Part shown: positions 6,291-13,683 of the stretch, piece by piece
How the letters are laid out: every line of letters begins with the position of its first letter
How positions within the stretch are numbered: the first letter of the stretch is position 1
NCBI RefSeq assembly: GCF_014644555.1
Contig: NZ_BMKX01000003.1
Span: 124,001 to 188,000 of the forward strand
From: Glutamicibacter ardleyensis
Lineage (GTDB): Bacteria; Actinomycetota; Actinomycetes; Actinomycetales; Micrococcaceae
DNA length: 64,000 nucleotides
Direction of reading: 5' to 3'
The notes under the pieces: model-generated
What the model was told of the DNA's origin: nothing
Seen by the model: only the letters and a program-made list of their open reading frames with translations
Database searches by the model: none
Translations under genes and position numbers: made by a program

Positions 6291-7204
6291 TAGTTTGCTC
6301 CAAACCGGGCTGACTGCCCTTGGATAGATTGCAGTACATCGCCAGTCGCTCCGGCGGCTTGCGCTTCCCCGTAGAGTGCGCGTAGCTCGTCAACTGAGCT
6401 GGCACTGTTCGCCCGGTTCAACCAATGGTCGGGGTCGTTGGCTTCGCTGGCCTCAGTGGGTGCCGTAGCCGAATGCTGGCGTGGTGCCACGTTTTGAGGT
6501 TCCGCAAATCCGAACTTCACCCATAAGTCCTCAAGAGTAAAGTTCTCAATGGGGCGACGCTCCCCCAAAGGAATGTCATGCCGAAGAGATCTAGCGCCCG
6601 TAACCTCGGCACGACCGCGAGCTAGGAACTCAACAATCACCCCCACATCGAACGGCAAGGTCTTGTGCCCCTGGGGCTTCCAAGTTTTTTCCTTGGTTGG
6701 TTTGCCGTTCACGATTACTGTCACTTCGTTGAGCCTCGCGGTAAGAACCACCGGCCCGTTGTGAGCGCGCAAAGCTTCGATTACGCGCTTCCATTTATTG
6801 CCAGCTTTGTTCCACAGCTCCATCGTGATTTGCCCGGTGTTGAACTGTCGAGCATCCGCTACTCGCTGCGCTTCCTCTGTGAGAAGTTCCCAGATCATTG
6901 AAGCGGAGTCGATGACAATCATGTTCGGTCGAGCCGGGTTGGACGGTTCAGCAACAGCCGCTTGCACTGCGCCGAGAATGCTCTTGTAGCTTCCATCATG
7001 AACAACGATTTCAAATCGAGCGCCCGGCAGTTGACCGTATTCGTCGGGATCATCCTCGCCAATGCTGATCCAGAAAGTTCGGTCGATCAGTTGAGATGAG
7101 GACGCTACAGCACATGAATAAGATTTTCCGGCCTTTTCGATGCCCGCAATAAGCATGATCGGCCAAGGCGGTTTGCCTGTTGGTTGGCGTGTCTGAATAG
7201 CCAT
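6290..7204 (-). CDS. Sak4-like RecA-fold ATPase (phage single-strand annealing/recombination)
   Basis: 304 aa. A Walker A motif G-I-E-K-A-G-K-S-Y is at residues 21-29, and a Walker B-like strand M-I-V-I-D-S-A near residue 95. The domain is a RecA-like AAA_24 nucleotide-binding core, as in phage Sak4 proteins, which work with SSB in annealing-type recombination. A QGHKTLPFDVG segment follows, and the C-terminal 60 residues look like a linker with a small helical tail. Adjacent genes (SSB downstream; PD-(D/E)XK exonuclease upstream) give the exonuclease-annealase-SSB arrangement. Confidence 0.8.
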   Translation of the reverse strand: MAIQTRQPTGKPPWPIMLIAGIEKAGKSYSCAVASSSQLIDRTFWISIGEDDPDEYGQLPGARFEIVVHDGSYKSILGAVQAAVAEPSNPARPNMIVIDSASMIWELLTEEAQRVADARQFNTGQITMELWNKAGNKWKRVIEALRAHNGPVVLTARLNEVTVIVNGKPTKEKTWKPQGHKTLPFDVGVIVEFLARGRAEVTGARSLRHDIPLGERRPIENFTLEDLWVKFGFAEPQNVAPRQHSATAPTEASEANDPDHWLNRANSASSVDELRALYGEAQAAGATGDVLQSIQGQSARFGAN

Positions 7205-8164
7205 TTAGCCCTCCACTGTTTCTAGAATTTTTGCTTCGGTGAATGGTCGCGGATCCAGAGGTTCGCGCCGCTGATGCCCCGGCCAGATTCCTGACTCATG
7301 GCATTGCTGCCAAAGGTCGGTGGCTCTCCTGTTCATCCCGCGGCCTAGTCCTCGGAAATACTCGGTGATTGAATAGACTGCGACGCGGTAGGGTGCCGAC
7401 GATTCGCACACAATGAATTTGAATGCGTGCTTTTCGCCGGTCACTGATTCCACAATGTCGGCGTAGAACGGATCTTGCTGGTAGTACCCGTAGTTTTCGA
7501 CGGACTTCAAAAAGCCTTCGCGTGAAGCGTCTTTGTCTGATTTCAAATCCGCGAGGAAACCATTGCCCCAAATGTCGGGGCGGCATCGAGCCGGCACGCC
7601 GTTGAGTTCACCGAATACTGATGCCTCAATCTGCGCCGCGCTCTCGATGATTTGGCGCGCTTCATAATCAGCCATGACCGATTCGCGCATTTCCTTGATG
7701 ACGGTCAGTTCATGAGCGAGCATCGGGATATTTCCAGCCGAGATAACTTCGTCGCGTTCCTCTTGCGCTGCCTTGGTTCGGTAGTTTTCATAGTCGAGTT
7801 CGACCACCGCACCGAATGTGCTTTCGAGCGTGTACGAATGGAAAACTGTGCCCATGTCGAACACCTTTTTGTGTTCTTGGCCCTTGTCGAGGTTGTGGCG
7901 CAACAATGCGGGGCCACCATCTTGAACGATGGTTTTCGCCATTGTCGAACTGATTACGTCCTTGTGCGAGTGGTAATCAGCATTCGTCATATCCAAGTAG
8001 ATTCCGGGTTCCATTTTTACCGGTTCCTGGCTGACTACTACTGGCACAGGCTGCGACTTCACTGCAACCTTTGCTGGCTTCGGTTCGGTGAACGTCTTGG
8101 ATACGACTGCGGGTGGTGTCTCCGGTTTTGGAGTTGCCACCCGAGCCCCTGTCTTGATAACCAT
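7205..8164 (-). CDS. RecE-like PD-(D/E)XK exonuclease
   Basis: 319 aa. After a Pro/Val-rich N-terminal tail of about 50 residues comes G-I-Y-L-D-M-T-N-A-D-Y-H-S-H, then K-V-F-D-M-G-T-V-F-H, E-A-S-V-F-G-E-L-N-G, C-R-P-D-I-W and A-D-L-K-S-D-K-D-A-S: the order of motifs of the exonuclease VIII/DUF3799 branch of PD-(D/E)XK nucleases, with catalytic D (RPDIW), D-x-K (DLK) and a YYQQ box. It would resect duplex ends 5' to 3' to supply ssDNA for the Sak4-like annealase. Start ATG 8164 overlaps the upstream stop by one base. Confidence 0.85.
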   Translation of the reverse strand: MVIKTGARVATPKPETPPAVVSKTFTEPKPAKVAVKSQPVPVVVSQEPVKMEPGIYLDMTNADYHSHKDVISSTMAKTIVQDGGPALLRHNLDKGQEHKKVFDMGTVFHSYTLESTFGAVVELDYENYRTKAAQEERDEVISAGNIPMLAHELTVIKEMRESVMADYEARQIIESAAQIEASVFGELNGVPARCRPDIWGNGFLADLKSDKDASREGFLKSVENYGYYQQDPFYADIVESVTGEKHAFKFIVCESSAPYRVAVYSITEYFRGLGRGMNRRATDLWQQCHESGIWPGHQRREPLDPRPFTEAKILETVEG

Positions 8165-9351
8165 TACGCTAGTTCTCCGTCTACTAGTCGGAACTCGTGG
8201 TCTTCGGAATCAGACACGAATTCAACAAATGCTTGGAAGTTGTTCTCTTCGCACATGGACTGGAGCACCTGCAATGAGCGCTCATCCATGACGTTGCCGT
8301 TGCGGATAACCATCGTGCGCACTTCTGGGTCGGTGGCGATAATCATTGCCGCGCTGACAATGATCTGCTCAGCGCCGGATGCCCGCGAGAACGGCACGCC
8401 TTGGTACAGCACGCCTTCTTCATCGAAAGACAGTCCTTCGACGGGCATTTCTGCAGTTGCGAGTCCATCGGCTTTACGCTTCTGCACTTCCTTAATCTGC
8501 GCATCGAATGAAGCCCATTCGCTGAGCAATTTGTCCTTGCGTGCAACTTGTTCACGAGCCGAGTTGTTTGCTCGGATAGCCGAGTTGGAAGCCTCGGCAT
8601 TGTTGATCTGCGCTTGGAGAGATTCAAGCTCCACGCGGTCAGGGGCGGCTTTCAATACTTCGCCAGCCGTCTTCAAGCTTTCCTTTGCTTTGATCAATTG
8701 GCGCTCAAGAACCGTCACGTATTCGGTAGCGGCTTCCACACCATCAAGTGCAGCATCGAGCTGTGCATTGGATTCCTGTCCGGCGCGGTACTGGATGATC
8801 AATTCATTCAGACTGACTTCATCGGTTGGAATGTTCGCGTCCACATCGAAGTCACCGATCACCTTGGCCTGCTGTCCGGCCAATAGTCGCTTAGCTTCCA
8901 GAGCCTTGATTTCAGAATCAAGTTCAGCAGGAACAAACGGCAATTCCACGATACTCAGCAACGTTTCAAGCTGCTTCTTCTCGCCAGCCATGATGAACGA
9001 TGCAGCATCAACACCGAGAACGCTCAACGCCTGGTCAAGGTCACGCTGCCCTAGCTTGTCACCATTAGCTTTCTTGCCCGTAAGCGTGGGGCCGGACGGG
9101 GTGAACTTCTGGTGGAGCTGTGTGCCGTCGGTCAGCTTGATCTTGATATCTGCTCGCCCTGCACCGTCTCGGATCGGGCGCTTGATGAACTTCGCATTGA
9201 ACTTGCAGAACCCGGTCTCGATAGCATCTAGGATGCTGGTCTTACCTGCCGCGTTCTTCCCGAATAGCAGGATGACGCTGTTGGTTGGTTCGATCTTCAC
9301 TGCGCTGATGCGTTGGAAGTTGGTGATTTCGAGCGATTCGATGGTGCTCAA
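8164..9351 (-). CDS. SMC/RecF-like ABC ATPase (phage recombination)
   Basis: 395 aa from TTG 9351, which has AAGGAGAACAAAA just ahead and overlaps the upstream stop (TTGA). STIESLEITNF and I-L-L-F-G-K-N-A-A-G-K-T-S-I-L-D give the N-terminal strand and Walker A of Rad50/RecF/SMC ATPases. Residues 150-290 are rich in Glu, Ala, Leu and Lys and probably coil. Near the C-terminus come A-S-G-A-E-Q-I-I-V-S-A-A (signature-like) and M-V-I-R-N-G-N-V-M-D-E (Walker B region). It heads the exonuclease-annealase-SSB block and may act with the nuclease as an SbcC-like end-processing partner. Confidence 0.8.
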   Translation of the reverse strand: MSTIESLEITNFQRISAVKIEPTNSVILLFGKNAAGKTSILDAIETGFCKFNAKFIKRPIRDGAGRADIKIKLTDGTQLHQKFTPSGPTLTGKKANGDKLGQRDLDQALSVLGVDAASFIMAGEKKQLETLLSIVELPFVPAELDSEIKALEAKRLLAGQQAKVIGDFDVDANIPTDEVSLNELIIQYRAGQESNAQLDAALDGVEAATEYVTVLERQLIKAKESLKTAGEVLKAAPDRVELESLQAQINNAEASNSAIRANNSAREQVARKDKLLSEWASFDAQIKEVQKRKADGLATAEMPVEGLSFDEEGVLYQGVPFSRASGAEQIIVSAAMIIATDPEVRTMVIRNGNVMDERSLQVLQSMCEENNFQAFVEFVSDSEDHEFRLVDGELA

Positions 9352-9536
9352 TTTTTGTTCTCCTTGGTTTCGGGTGGTTGTTTTCCGAAGATTGCCCAGA
9401 GTAGGCGTTCTTCGGGTGTCAGGTTTTCTGGCATAAGAAAAGCCGAATCGTCTGATTCGGCTTGGTCGGTGATCGGGGCGCAACAACCGCAGTTCTGGTC
9501 GCAGTGTCTCTGGTAGGGGTGCGGATAACTGCTCAT
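9348..9536 (-). CDS. 62-aa Cys-containing phage protein
   Basis: Overlaps both neighbours by four bases (ATGA at 9533-9536; TTGA at 9348-9351). CDQNCGCC near residues 12-19 may bind metal; the C-terminal half (T-P-E-E-R-L-L-W-A-I-F) is helical. A perfect 10-bp hairpin (9440-9463) lies inside the reading frame, so an internal ATG at 9434 could make a 28-aa C-terminal form independent of the hairpin. Function unknown. Confidence 0.6.
   Translation of the reverse strand: MSSYPHPYQRHCDQNCGCCAPITDQAESDDSAFLMPENLTPEERLLWAIFGKQPPETKENKN
9440..9463 (-). terminator. Terminator-like hairpin inside a small gene
   Basis: AAGCCGAATC / GATTCGGCTT, perfect 10-bp stem, 4-nt loop, followed leftwards by TTTTCTTATG. 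Same form as 1578-1601 and 5715-5738. Because it falls within a frame that is open on both sides, it may act as an attenuator. Confidence 0.6.
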
Positions 9537-9736
9537 CTCTTTTGCCTAGCTAGATGCTCAGCGACAGAACGCAACAGTTCAATGTATGTTTGCCGTTCCA
9601 CCTTGTACATGTACTTCTTCCGTTTACGTGGGATACGGCCATTGGTGGATCTGATCTTGAAAGCCTTGCGAGCGGTCATCTTGAGCCACCGATCATGCTT
9701 TCGAGTCAGATTGTCAATCCATGGATTGTTGCTCAT
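9533..9736 (-). CDS. 67-aa very basic phage protein
   Basis: ATG 9736 makes a four-base overlap with the upstream stop; an earlier in-frame ATG at 9745 lies within the upstream gene. The product is loaded with Lys and Arg (KHDRWLKMTARKAFKIR, RKRKKYMYK), suggesting nucleic-acid or ribosome binding. No family recognised. Confidence 0.6.
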   Translation of the reverse strand: MSNNPWIDNLTRKHDRWLKMTARKAFKIRSTNGRIPRKRKKYMYKVERQTYIELLRSVAEHLARQKR

Positions 9737-9894
9737 AACCCGCATCCTTTGCTGGTGTCTTGGTGTGTGGCGAGTCGGTCTAACGCGAGCGCCATGAACG
9801 CGGCCTCAAACTGTTCACCACACGCAACGCATTTGCTAGTGACCGGGATGAATGGTGCAGTCTCAAAACTGCGTGATTTACCGGAGTTAGGCAT
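9733..9894 (-). CDS. 53-aa phage protein with CxxC
   Basis: Start ATG 9894 lies after a strong AAGGAGG and overlaps the upstream stop by eight bases (ATGCCTAA). It contains CVACGEQF, half a zinc ribbon, followed by a helix and H-Q-D. Small actinophage proteins with a lone CxxC and His are common and uncharacterised. Confidence 0.6.
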   Translation of the reverse strand: MPNSGKSRSFETAPFIPVTSKCVACGEQFEAAFMALALDRLATHQDTSKGCGL

Positions 9895-10228
9895 TAGGGG
9901 CCTCCTTGTACTGGTTAGCGCGGGCACGGATTATCCGTATGATGTTTCGACCTGCGATGATCTGGCCGTTTTCGTGAGCGTGCCCAGGAATATCCGCTTC
10001 GAGAACATGCGCCACATCGGTCAGTGCTTCTCGTTTCGCTTCGGCGCGGATCTTGGCGATGGCACGGTCAAATTCCTTGAACGCTTCATCCTTGACTGCC
10101 CACCATTCTTCTGTTGTTCGGCCATTGCCAGGGTCTTTTGATAAGGCGTAATTCAAGCGGCTACTATCTAGGATCTCCCCATACTCCCCGCCGTGGTATG
10201 CCGCTTCATACTTCTCATTAGCGCCCAT
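9887..10228 (-). CDS. Phage hypothetical protein, 113 aa
   Basis: Starts MGANEKYEAAYHGGEYGEIL and has a long charged helix (DEAFKEFDRAIAKIRAEAKR). Ends with an eight-base overlap with the next gene. The predicted product is soluble, helical and slightly acidic. No family recognised. Confidence 0.7.
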   Translation of the reverse strand: MGANEKYEAAYHGGEYGEILDSSRLNYALSKDPGNGRTTEEWWAVKDEAFKEFDRAIAKIRAEAKREALTDVAHVLEADIPGHAHENGQIIAGRNIIRIIRARANQYKEAPNA

Positions 10229-10232
10229 TGGT

Positions 10233-10499
10233 CTAACCTCTTCCGTGTTGCATTGCGTTTATATAGACGGCGTGCGCTTGATCTTCCGGCAGTGGCTCAA
10301 GGATGTAGAGCCGTTCATATCGTTCGGAGCAGAACGCGCATTCTTTGAATACAACTGGCACGTCCCAACCGCTCGGGTCTTCACCGGGAAATATTGTGGA
10401 CTGATAGTAAACGTCGCCGGACTTTATACGCCCAGCGCGGTCACATGTCATGCAGCGGTGCGCCTTACGTGCAATAACCCGCCGCCCAACACTAGGCAC
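10233..10499 (-). CDS. Zinc-ribbon phage protein, 88 aa
   Basis: GTG start at 10499 overlaps the upstream stop by eight bases. HRCMTCDRAGRIKSGDVYY is followed by a second CAFC (F-K-E-C-A-F-C-S-E-R-Y), two CxxC knuckles 37 residues apart: a classic small zinc ribbon, with the R-I-x-x-G-D/E-x-Y spacing common in phage 'HNH-like but no HNH' ribbons. Function unknown, possibly nucleic-acid binding. Confidence 0.7.
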   Translation of the reverse strand: MPSVGRRVIARKAHRCMTCDRAGRIKSGDVYYQSTIFPGEDPSGWDVPVVFKECAFCSERYERLYILEPLPEDQAHAVYINAMQHGRG

Positions 10500-11070
10500 C
10501 AGGCACCTCCGGGCGTTCGATGTGGATGGTCACCTTGTCGGCCATAGACCATGCGCGGTCGGTCGCCATTTCGAATCCGACGAGCACGTGACCTTCTGGA
10601 ATTTCCCCGACTTCGATCTCTCCGCCCTCCCATGCGAGCATCCGCATCTTGGCTGGCAAGGACTCCACACGGTTCACTACCGGCTGGGCGACGGCGAGGT
10701 AGTTATCGACTGACTGCACGTCTGTCTGTTCTTTCAGCCCATCGACTGCACGCTTGGCCACTTCTGCGAGGTCGTGCCATGAATGCATGACATGCGGTTC
10801 TGGTTCACCCTTTAGCGCATTCGCGGTATCGGTCAGAATCCGTGCTAGGCGCGTATTGATTTCATGCAACTCTTCTGCCGTGCCCTCCGCTTCAAGGTAC
10901 GCGGTCAGGACTTTCCGTGTCGCGGTTTCCCACGGCTTACGCGTGGATGCCTTTAGCGACTTCCAATCAAAGCCGAGAACATCCGCGGCGGACTTGTGGG
11001 CTGTGATGGTCAGGAACAGCTCTTTGCACGCGAGTTCAAAAGCGTCCGGGTTTAGCAGATTGTTATTCAT
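10492..11070 (-). CDS. Phage hypothetical protein, 192 aa
   Basis: ATG 11070 has AAGGAACC upstream and overlaps the previous gene by ATGA, so it is preferred to upstream in-frame starts. The product is largely helical, with MHSWHDLAEVAKRAVDGL in the middle and a beta-rich C-terminal region (GHVLVGFEMATDRAW, KVTIHIERPE). No family recognised. Confidence 0.7.
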   Translation of the reverse strand: MNNNLLNPDAFELACKELFLTITAHKSAADVLGFDWKSLKASTRKPWETATRKVLTAYLEAEGTAEELHEINTRLARILTDTANALKGEPEPHVMHSWHDLAEVAKRAVDGLKEQTDVQSVDNYLAVAQPVVNRVESLPAKMRMLAWEGGEIEVGEIPEGHVLVGFEMATDRAWSMADKVTIHIERPEVPGA

Positions 11071-11279
11071 CGTTGGTTCCTTGTCTCCCAAATACGAATG
11101 ATTTCCTCGGCACATTTACCCTGATCCGTGTGCACTGATGCAGTCGCAACGTTAAACATGTCCTCGGACATACCGAAGAACCTGTCGAAGTGCTGATCCT
11201 TTTGCTCTACGATCCGAGATGTTGCCGAACAATCCCGGCAACTTTCGGCACTCGCGTCCGGGTTTAGCGGGGTGTTCAT
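11067..11279 (-). CDS. Phage hypothetical protein, 70 aa
   Basis: Flanked by ATGA overlaps on both ends. It contains C-R-D-C near residue 14 and a helix ending in C-A-E-E-I-I-R-I-W-E. No recognised family. Reality is supported by coupling alone. Confidence 0.6.
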   Translation of the reverse strand: MNTPLNPDASAESCRDCSATSRIVEQKDQHFDRFFGMSEDMFNVATASVHTDQGKCAEEIIRIWETRNQR

Positions 11280-11725
11280 GATTTCCTCATTTCGCGGGCT
11301 TTACGGGCAACAGCGAGCCATTTGCGTAAAGATGTATCACTCATGTGCTCAATTGACCGGTAAGGCGGATTGCCTACTACTAGCACCGCAGAGTTCGCGA
11401 GTTCCAGCGCTTCGGCTTCCAGTTCGGCTTGTTCCTTGGCTTCGGCGGTAGCGCGCTGTTGCTTCTCGATATAGGTGGACAACTCGTAAGCGGTATCCGA
11501 TAGGTGCTCAGAAGTTCCAAGCCGTGCGGACGGAATCGACCGCGCTTCCACCCCCGCCGCTTCGAGGATTGCGAGGGCCAGGGCGGGGATGGTTGCTGGG
11601 TGAATGTCCAGTGAAGCGAAAGATTCACCTTCAGTGCAGATTATGAATCGCACAAGGTCTTCATTGGTTCTGACGATGTGCAGTTCCAGTAAGCTTTTCG
11701 CGCTCTTGAACGTCTTGCTAGTCAT
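11276..11725 (-). CDS. Phage hypothetical protein, 149 aa
   Basis: Start ATG 11725 follows AAGGAGACAAGTA and overlaps the upstream TAA by one base. Residues 65-110 include a Glu/Ala/Gln-rich helix (EKQQRATAEAKEQAELEAE) that may form a coiled coil, then N-S-A-V-L-V-V-G-N-P-P-Y-R. The NPPY string resembles a methylase motif, but no SAM-binding motif is present and the context is wrong, so I do not call a methylase. Confidence 0.65.
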   Translation of the reverse strand: MTSKTFKSAKSLLELHIVRTNEDLVRFIICTEGESFASLDIHPATIPALALAILEAAGVEARSIPSARLGTSEHLSDTAYELSTYIEKQQRATAEAKEQAELEAEALELANSAVLVVGNPPYRSIEHMSDTSLRKWLAVARKAREMRKS

Positions 11726-11934
11726 TACTTGTCTCCTTGGTTGGTGCGTGCCATACGGTCTAACGCTGCGTCGGCCAGCTTGCGGGTTTTGCAGGGGTAG
11801 GCGGTGTGGCATGTTCTGCATGCCTTCATCCGTCCTAAGATTCCCCAATCTTCAAGATGAGTTGGGTGCAGTTCTTGGATCTGCTCCAACGCGGTGCGCA
11901 TGACCGGGATGCGGTGTAGACCGTTCTCACTCAT
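11725..11934 (-). CDS. 69-aa phage protein with CxxC...C
   Basis: ATG 11934 (AGGAAAAACCC ahead; ATGA overlap upstream). C-R-T-C-H-T-A-Y-P-C in the second half looks like a metal-binding loop, followed by a K-T-R-K-L-A-D-A-A-L-D helix. Similar short ribbons recur in this operon. Function unknown. Confidence 0.6.
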   Translation of the reverse strand: MSENGLHRIPVMRTALEQIQELHPTHLEDWGILGRMKACRTCHTAYPCKTRKLADAALDRMARTNQGDK

Positions 11935-12311
11935 GGGTTTTTCCTTCCACATTCTGGGGCTCGGCATTCCCACGAACCACAGTTAGCCTGGTATGGCTGC
12001 ACCTCGTGTTCACAGTCGCCGTACTCGTCAAAGTGTTCTTCGTCAGCGTCGTTATGCATCAGCTCAATAGATGACACGATTAGCGGACCGTTGCCGTAAA
12101 CATCGAGGTACTGGGTTGCCATGTACTCGCCGTCAGTAGCCCACGCAGTTAGGTCTTGTCCACGTCCGGGGCGAGTCTCTGCCTCGAATGCGACGTGCCA
12201 GCGGCCTAGGTCTTGCCCGCAGATGTTCTGGGCTCGTGAGTCAGCTTCCGACAGTGCCTTGACCTGTTTCTCGGTCATCTGCTCCTGCTGCTCAAACCAG
12301 AGGTTACTCAT
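11931..12311 (-). CDS. Phage hypothetical protein, 126 aa
   Basis: ATG 12311 overlaps the upstream microprotein stop by eight bases. Begins MSNLWFEQQEQ; the acidic C-terminus (DADEEHFDEYGDCEHEVQ) contains C-E-H...C-G-S-W-E-C...C, a plausible zinc site. An in-frame extension upstream to 12443 runs over the neighbouring frame and lacks a ribosome site. Confidence 0.65.
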   Translation of the reverse strand: MSNLWFEQQEQMTEKQVKALSEADSRAQNICGQDLGRWHVAFEAETRPGRGQDLTAWATDGEYMATQYLDVYGNGPLIVSSIELMHNDADEEHFDEYGDCEHEVQPYQANCGSWECRAPECGRKNP

Positions 12312-12453
12312 TCGACTCACCGTCCAGTGCGCGGTGTTCGTTTGGGTAGGGCGAGTTCTGGAAATGTGCGCGGTCATATGTGGAGTCATATTTGCCGTCC
12401 CGGTCGTAGCCCCAAACGTCAAACCCCGCATCACAGAAAACATGCTCAGACAC
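12304..12453 (-). CDS. 49-aa acidic phage microprotein
   Basis: GTG 12453 overlaps the end of the 12446-13210 gene by eight bases (GTGTCTGA), and its TAA overlaps the next start by eight bases. The product starts VSEHVFCDAGFDVWGYD and ends ...PNEHRALDGESNE: aromatic and acidic, soluble. Without it there would be a 134-bp gap in an otherwise gapless operon. Confidence 0.6.
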   Translation of the reverse strand: MSEHVFCDAGFDVWGYDRDGKYDSTYDRAHFQNSPYPNEHRALDGESNE

Positions 12454-13210
12454 GGTCATCACCGTCCAGGGCGCGGAGAATTTCGCCGGACAACGTGCGA
12501 ATATTCGGCATGTTCATCTGAGCCACTTCTGCCTGAGACTCCAAAGCCAACTCCCGCACTCTTGCTACGGACGCCTCGGCCTTGCGCTTGCTCTCGCCGA
12601 GTTCGGTCACGCGATCCCAGACAACATCCCAGTCACCGTCACCGTCCTCTCCGATAATGTCTTGCGAATCGGTAGCTTCGACAACCCAGTCGGAATGCTT
12701 CGCTAGTACCTGAGCCAGGGTCTTGCACGCATCGGAAAAGTTCTTGCGTTCCTGCTCAGCCTGTTCGAGGCGGGATTTGTACGACTCGCCCCATTGGTTC
12801 ATAGGTTCGTCCTCGATCAGGCTTGATAGTTCGTCGTAGCTGAATTCATCCAGTCGATCCGACAACATGCTCAAGAGTGCTTTTAGTTCGCGGTCACGCT
12901 GGGTGTGGAAGTCCAACGCCTGTTCCGCCGCCTCCACACGCTCAATCAGGGCGAGGACGGTTGATGGTTGGAACGTGGCGATGTGGGTTGCGTCCGCTTT
13001 ATCCTGTGCCGGATCACGGCTATCAGTAATCATCGCCTGGCACACGCTCCCCGGGTCGCTCTCGCTAACCTGCGCGATCCCCCCGTACCAAGGCAACTTC
13101 TCTTCTAGCCAGACCCACCAGTAGCCGGGCTCTTCGCCAGGTTCAAATGGAATCCAGTTACCCGGTGTTGCTGCTTCCGCGATCTTGCGCAGCTCGGTTA
13201 GGTCTTTCAC
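12446..13210 (-). CDS. Ead/Ea22-like phage protein
   Basis: 254 aa. The N-terminus L-T-E-L-R-K-I-A-E-A-A-T-P-G-N-W and the later D-A-T-H-I-A-T-F-Q-P-S-T-V-L-A-L motif are characteristic of the Ead/Ea22-like family (PF13935), common accessory proteins of lambdoid and actino-prophages with no settled function. The second half is a long charged helical region (residues 85-250, several heptad-like segments), probably coiled coil. GTG start at 13210 overlaps the 29-aa gene (GTGA). Confidence 0.75.
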   Translation of the reverse strand: MKDLTELRKIAEAATPGNWIPFEPGEEPGYWWVWLEEKLPWYGGIAQVSESDPGSVCQAMITDSRDPAQDKADATHIATFQPSTVLALIERVEAAEQALDFHTQRDRELKALLSMLSDRLDEFSYDELSSLIEDEPMNQWGESYKSRLEQAEQERKNFSDACKTLAQVLAKHSDWVVEATDSQDIIGEDGDGDWDVVWDRVTELGESKRKAEASVARVRELALESQAEVAQMNMPNIRTLSGEILRALDGDDRV

Positions 13211-13296
13211 GCCGCGCTCCTTTCAATTAGTGCCCAAACCATGAATGCTACGAAACACAGCCCGGCGAGGATGAAGTCAAACTTTAGGTAATCCAT
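13207..13296 (-). CDS. 29-aa single-helix membrane microprotein
   Basis: ATG 13296; product MDYLKFDFILAGLCFVAFMV then W-A-L-I-E-R-S-A-A. One hydrophobic helix with a short charged tail. It overlaps the upstream 34-aa gene by 13 bases in another frame and the downstream Ea22-like gene by four. The tight nesting supports expression; no ribosome site stands out, so it may depend on reinitiation. Confidence 0.5.
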   Translation of the reverse strand: MDYLKFDFILAGLCFVAFMVWALIERSAA

Positions 13297-13388
13297 GCGC
13301 CAACCAGGCTGAGAATCGACCAGATGAACAAGGCGGATGCTACGGCGATACCTTCCAGCCAGTAACCGGTGGGGGTTTCGTTATCCAC
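13284..13388 (-). CDS. 34-aa single-helix membrane microprotein
   Basis: GTG 13388 overlaps the preceding stop by eight bases (GTGGATAA). Residues 10-32 form one hydrophobic helix (W-L-E-G-I-A-V-A-S-A-L-F-I-W-S-I-L-S-L-V-G). It forms a nested pair with the 29-aa protein. Function unknown; such pairs sometimes act as holin-like or membrane-stress peptides, but the early position argues against lysis. Confidence 0.5.
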   Translation of the reverse strand: MDNETPTGYWLEGIAVASALFIWSILSLVGAWIT

Positions 13389-13683
13389 GAGCAGACTCCT
13401 TACTAGGAGCCCAAAGAATCAGCCGGCCACCATTACGCGACCGAGTACGCGAACGGTTATAACCAACCTCAACCAACTTGAACTCAGAAACAGCGCGCCC
13501 CATAGCAGCGCCATACCAATTCGAATGCCTCGGCTCACTACTCAAACGCTTACGAATGTCATCGTTAGTGAACGGACTAGCCTCGCCCACAAGCTCGCCA
13601 ACCGCGTTCAGGAAAGCTTCAAAGAAATCTTCTTTCGAAGACTCGAAAAGCATCGGAACCGGTAAACCCTTCCCGCTAACCAT
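13381..13683 (-). CDS. Phage hypothetical protein, 100 aa (possible winged helix)
   Basis: Starts MVSGKGLPVPMLFES. Residues 30-95 (F-T-N-D-D-I-R-K-R-L-S then NWYGAAMGRAVSEFK, then R-S-R-N-G-G-R-L-I-L-W-A-P-S) have the helix-helix-wing pattern of small winged-helix proteins, the wing being R-N-G-G-R. Overlaps both neighbours by eight bases. Function inferred only as possible DNA binding. Confidence 0.65.
   Translation of the reverse strand: MVSGKGLPVPMLFESSKEDFFEAFLNAVGELVGEASPFTNDDIRKRLSSEPRHSNWYGAAMGRAVSEFKLVEVGYNRSRTRSRNGGRLILWAPSKESARG

Noticed and set aside
7652-9436. 594-codon open frame on the plus strand opposite the exonuclease and SMC-like genes
   Set aside because: It is an antisense shadow: Ser/Arg/Cys-rich composition, no domain, no ribosome site, and it covers two well-supported minus-strand genes.
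11276-11725. Possible N6-adenine methylase because of an N-P-P-Y string
   Set aside because: No SAM-binding motif and the protein is too short; the string appears by chance in a helical protein.
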